From Actinomycetota bacterium (lineage in GTDB: Bacteria; Actinomycetota; Thermoleophilia; Miltoncostaeales; Miltoncostaeaceae): a stretch of 8,335 bases of DNA. The stretch spans positions 1-8,335 of the forward strand of contig SYFI01000108.1 in assembly GCA_005800465.1 (NCBI GenBank), given 5' to 3'. This document shows, piece by piece, positions 6,564 through 8,335 of the stretch; within the stretch, counting starts at the first letter, position 1; each line of letters starts with the position of its first letter. The notes beneath the pieces were generated by a model. The model worked only from the letters and a program-made list of their open reading frames with translations. It was not told the origin of the DNA and did not search any database. Position numbers and translations under genes: made by a program.

Positions 6564-7931
6564 TCAGTGACCCCCCTCGATCAGGCCAAGCGCACGCCCT
6601 GCAGCGTCCGCGATCTCGTCGGCGATCCTGTCGCACTGCTCGGACGTCGGCGCCTCCACCATTACGCGCACGAGGGGTTCGGTACCCGACGCCCGAAGCA
6701 CGATGCGCCCGTCGCCTCCGAGGTCGGACTCATGCGTATGCACCAGATCCCAGACCCCGGTGGCATCGGCCAGATCTCCCTTGCGCTCCACCCGGATGCT
6801 CACGAGGCGCTGTGGCATGCGCTGCATCAACGATGCTGCATCGGCAAGGGTGAGACCGCGCTCCGCCAGCGCCGAGAGCAGCAGGATGGCGGCACCCAGG
6901 CCGTCGCCGGTCGGTCCGCTGGGCAGGTGAATGAGGTGCCCGCTCTGCTCACCACCCAGCACCAGATCATTCGCGCGCATGTCCTCCAGCACGTAGCGGT
7001 CGCCCACGTCGGTCCAGCGCACCTCGATACCGCTGTCGGCCATCGCGCGACGGAACCCGAAGTTGGTCATGGTGGTGGTGACTACCGCGGGCCCCGGCAA
7101 CTCGCCGCGCCCCTGCAACCAGATGGCAAGCGTGGCAAGGATCTGATCGCCATCCACCACGGCGCCCACGGCGTCAACAGCCAGCATGCGGTCGCCGTCG
7201 CCATCGAAGGCGATCCCAAGTGACGCGCCGTGCCCAGTCACCGCCGCCTGCAGGGCCGACAGGTCGGTTGACCCGCAGCCCACGTTGATGTTGACCCCGT
7301 TGGGATCGGCACCGATCACCCGAACATCGGCACCAAGGTCGGTGAGCACGGCCTCTGCCGTGGTTACCGTGGCACCGTTGGCGCAGTCGATAACCACGTG
7401 GACGCCATCGAACCGGCTACCTGTCCGCGCCACCATGTGAGCCCGGTCCGTCGCAGCCGCATCGGCCCAATGGCGGATATCCCCGATGCCGCCCGCCGTG
7501 GGCCGGTCGCCTCCGGCGACGTCGATGCGCTGCTCAAGCGCCGCCTCGGCGGTGTCAGGAAGCTTGAACCCGTCAGGCCCGAACAACTTGATGCCGTTAT
7601 CGGGGAATGGGTTGTGCGAGGCGCTGATGACGACGCCGGCCCCGAAGTCCGGATCCCCTGCCACGAGCTCCGCCACGGCAGGCGTGGGCAGCACACCGCC
7701 CAGAACGACATCGGTGCCCGCAGACGCGATCCCCGCTGCGAGTGCCGCCTCGAGCATCGGGCCACTCCGGCGTGTGTCGCGCCCCACCAGCACCGCACCG
7801 GAACCAGCAAACGACAGGCCAAGGGCCCGCCCGATCGCCAGTGCAAGTTCCGGCGTGAGGTCGGCGTTCGCGACCCCTCTGACGCCGTCCGTCCCGAAGA
7901 GCCTCCGGGCCGGCCGCGCCTCCCCGCTCAG
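6564..7931 (-). CDS. glmM: Phosphoglucosamine mutase (start codon non-standard)
   Basis: Converts glucosamine-6-phosphate to glucosamine-1-phosphate, the step after GlmS towards UDP-GlcNAc. The frame holds all alpha-D-phosphohexomutase motifs in order: ARRLFGTDGVRGVAN near the N-terminus, the phosphoserine loop ISASHNP (second Ser codon at 7619-7617), metal-binding DGDGDR, sugar-binding GGEQSGH, and phosphate-binding RASGTEPLVRVMVEA near the C-terminus. The start is the puzzle. Between the in-frame stop at 7955-7953 and GTG 7793 there is no ATG, GTG or TTG. GTG 7793 would give 409 aa and lose the FGTDGVRG motif. I place the start at CTG 7931-7929, which overlaps the rpsI stop as CTGA and gives 455 aa. 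By homology the first Met would fall near codon CCG at 7913-7911 (449 aa, typical length), five bases after a GGGGAGG, but CCG is not a known start. Identity is certain; the exact start is not. Confidence 0.93.
   Translation of the reverse strand: MSGEARPARRLFGTDGVRGVANADLTPELALAIGRALGLSFAGSGAVLVGRDTRRSGPMLEAALAAGIASAGTDVVLGGVLPTPAVAELVAGDPDFGAGVVISASHNPFPDNGIKLFGPDGFKLPDTAEAALEQRIDVAGGDRPTAGGIGDIRHWADAAATDRAHMVARTGSRFDGVHVVIDCANGATVTTAEAVLTDLGADVRVIGADPNGVNINVGCGSTDLSALQAAVTGHGASLGIAFDGDGDRMLAVDAVGAVVDGDQILATLAIWLQGRGELPGPAVVTTTMTNFGFRRAMADSGIEVRWTDVGDRYVLEDMRANDLVLGGEQSGHLIHLPSGPTGDGLGAAILLLSALAERGLTLADAASLMQRMPQRLVSIRVERKGDLADATGVWDLVHTHESDLGGDGRIVLRASGTEPLVRVMVEAPTSEQCDRIADEIADAAGRALGLIEGGH
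6571..6578 (-). promoter_or_regulatory. Ribosome binding site of glmS
   Basis: Minus-strand GAGGGGGG within the last codons of glmM (Glu-Gly-Gly), ending eight bases before the glmS ATG. It is a strong site, and it means glmS is translated from within the glmM message. Confidence 0.6.
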
Positions 7932-8326
7932 CGCTTCGAGAACTGGGGACGCTTACGAGCGCCCTTGAGGCCCGCCTTCTTGCGCTCCTTCTCGCGAGCG
8001 TCACGCGTGAGGAAGCCCTCGCGCTTGAGCTCGGGGCGAAGGTTCTCATCCATCTCAACCAGGGCACGGGCCACGGCGTGGCGAAGGGCGCCGGCCTGAC
8101 CCGAGATGCCGCCGCCATCGAGGCGAGCCTTCACCGAGAACTGGCCCTCGACGCCCGCGGCGACGAGCGGTGACTTGGCGGCCGTCACGAGCACCTTGCG
8201 ACCGAAGAAGTCCTCAATCGGGCGACCGTTGCACGTGATGGTGCCATCGCCCGACTCGAGGATGATGCGGGCGACCGAGGTCTTACGCTTGCCGGTTGCC
8301 TGAATGCGGACCTGGGCGGTGCTCAT
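7928..8326 (-). CDS. rpsI: 30S ribosomal protein S9 (uS9)
   Basis: Small-subunit ribosomal protein whose C-terminal tail reaches into the decoding centre near P-site tRNA. The protein is 132 aa, typical for bacteria. It opens with a short leader, then the conserved GKRKTSVARI (12-21), then GRPIEDFF (34-41), GGGISGQAGALRHAVARAL (71-89), LKREGFLTRDAREKERKK (99-116) and the characteristic basic tail ending RPQFSKR. The start is ATG 8326-8324. The bases just upstream read GTC ATC GTA TGA in another frame, with TGA at 8325-8323 overlapping this ATG as ATGA; this would fit the end of rplM, the usual partner of rpsI, but only three codons are visible. Its own stop TGA (7930-7928) overlaps the proposed CTG start of glmM. 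Confidence 0.98.
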   Translation of the reverse strand: MSTAQVRIQATGKRKTSVARIILESGDGTITCNGRPIEDFFGRKVLVTAAKSPLVAAGVEGQFSVKARLDGGGISGQAGALRHAVARALVEMDENLRPELKREGFLTRDAREKERKKAGLKGARKRPQFSKR

Positions 8327-8335
8327 ACGATGACC

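Noticed and set aside
6563..6600. Possible glmS ribozyme or leader upstream of glmS.
   Set aside because: The space is one base between glmM stop and glmS start; the upstream sequence is glmM coding sequence, leaving no room for a leader RNA.
5678..6853. Long plus-strand open frame (391 codons) opposite the 5' part of glmS and the 3' end of glmM.
   Set aside because: It crosses two well-supported genes on the other strand and shows no domain or credible start site. Its length is explained by G+C-rich third codon positions.
8323..8335. Possible last codons of rplM (Val-Ile-Val-stop) upstream of rpsI.
   Set aside because: The ATGA overlap and the usual rplM-rpsI pairing make it plausible, but three codons are too few to identify a gene, so it is not called as a feature.

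Overview
The window is a tightly packed stretch of bacterial chromosome. All eight recognisable genes lie on the minus strand, so transcription runs from right to left. By eye the DNA is strongly G+C-rich, with G or C at most third codon positions. The order rpsI-glmM-glmS-acpS-nnr-alr is a known arrangement in Actinomycetota, and together with the base composition it suggests a high-G+C actinobacterium. The last part of the run (alr, then cca, then a cobalamin adenosyltransferase) is not the alr-tsaE-tsaB-rimI-tsaD order I know from Streptomyces-like genomes. This hints at a deeper-branching or unusual actinobacterial lineage, but that placement is inference.

Layout in transcription order: ribosomal protein uS9 (rpsI, 8326-7928); phosphoglucosamine mutase (glmM, about 7931-6564); glucosamine-6-phosphate synthase (glmS, 6562-4733); holo-ACP synthase (acpS, 4725-4354); bifunctional NAD(P)HX epimerase/dehydratase (nnr, 4338-2794); alanine racemase (alr, 2797-1679); CCA-adding tRNA nucleotidyltransferase (cca, about 1682-255); and the first 70 codons of a PduO-type ATP:cob(I)alamin adenosyltransferase (211-1, running off the left edge). 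Gaps between genes are -4 to +15 bases, except for 43 bases before the adenosyltransferase. I see no terminator or clear promoter, so the whole window could be one transcript or the middle of a longer one.

How the genes work together: GlmS and GlmM perform two consecutive steps towards UDP-GlcNAc, and Alr supplies D-alanine, so three genes feed peptidoglycan. AcpS activates acyl carrier protein for lipid synthesis. Nnr repairs damaged NAD(P)H. rpsI and cca serve translation. The adenosyltransferase makes coenzyme B12. This is a growth-linked housekeeping operon; I found no mobile element, RNA gene, CRISPR array or defence system.

The most notable point is the start of glmM. Its reading frame is open through the conserved N-terminal motif but has no ATG, GTG or TTG where the protein should begin. 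The best candidate is a CTG that overlaps the rpsI stop codon as CTGA, matching the ATGA and GTGA overlaps at other junctions of the same run. A smaller point is a glutamate in Alr where the well-studied enzymes carry a carbamylated lysine.
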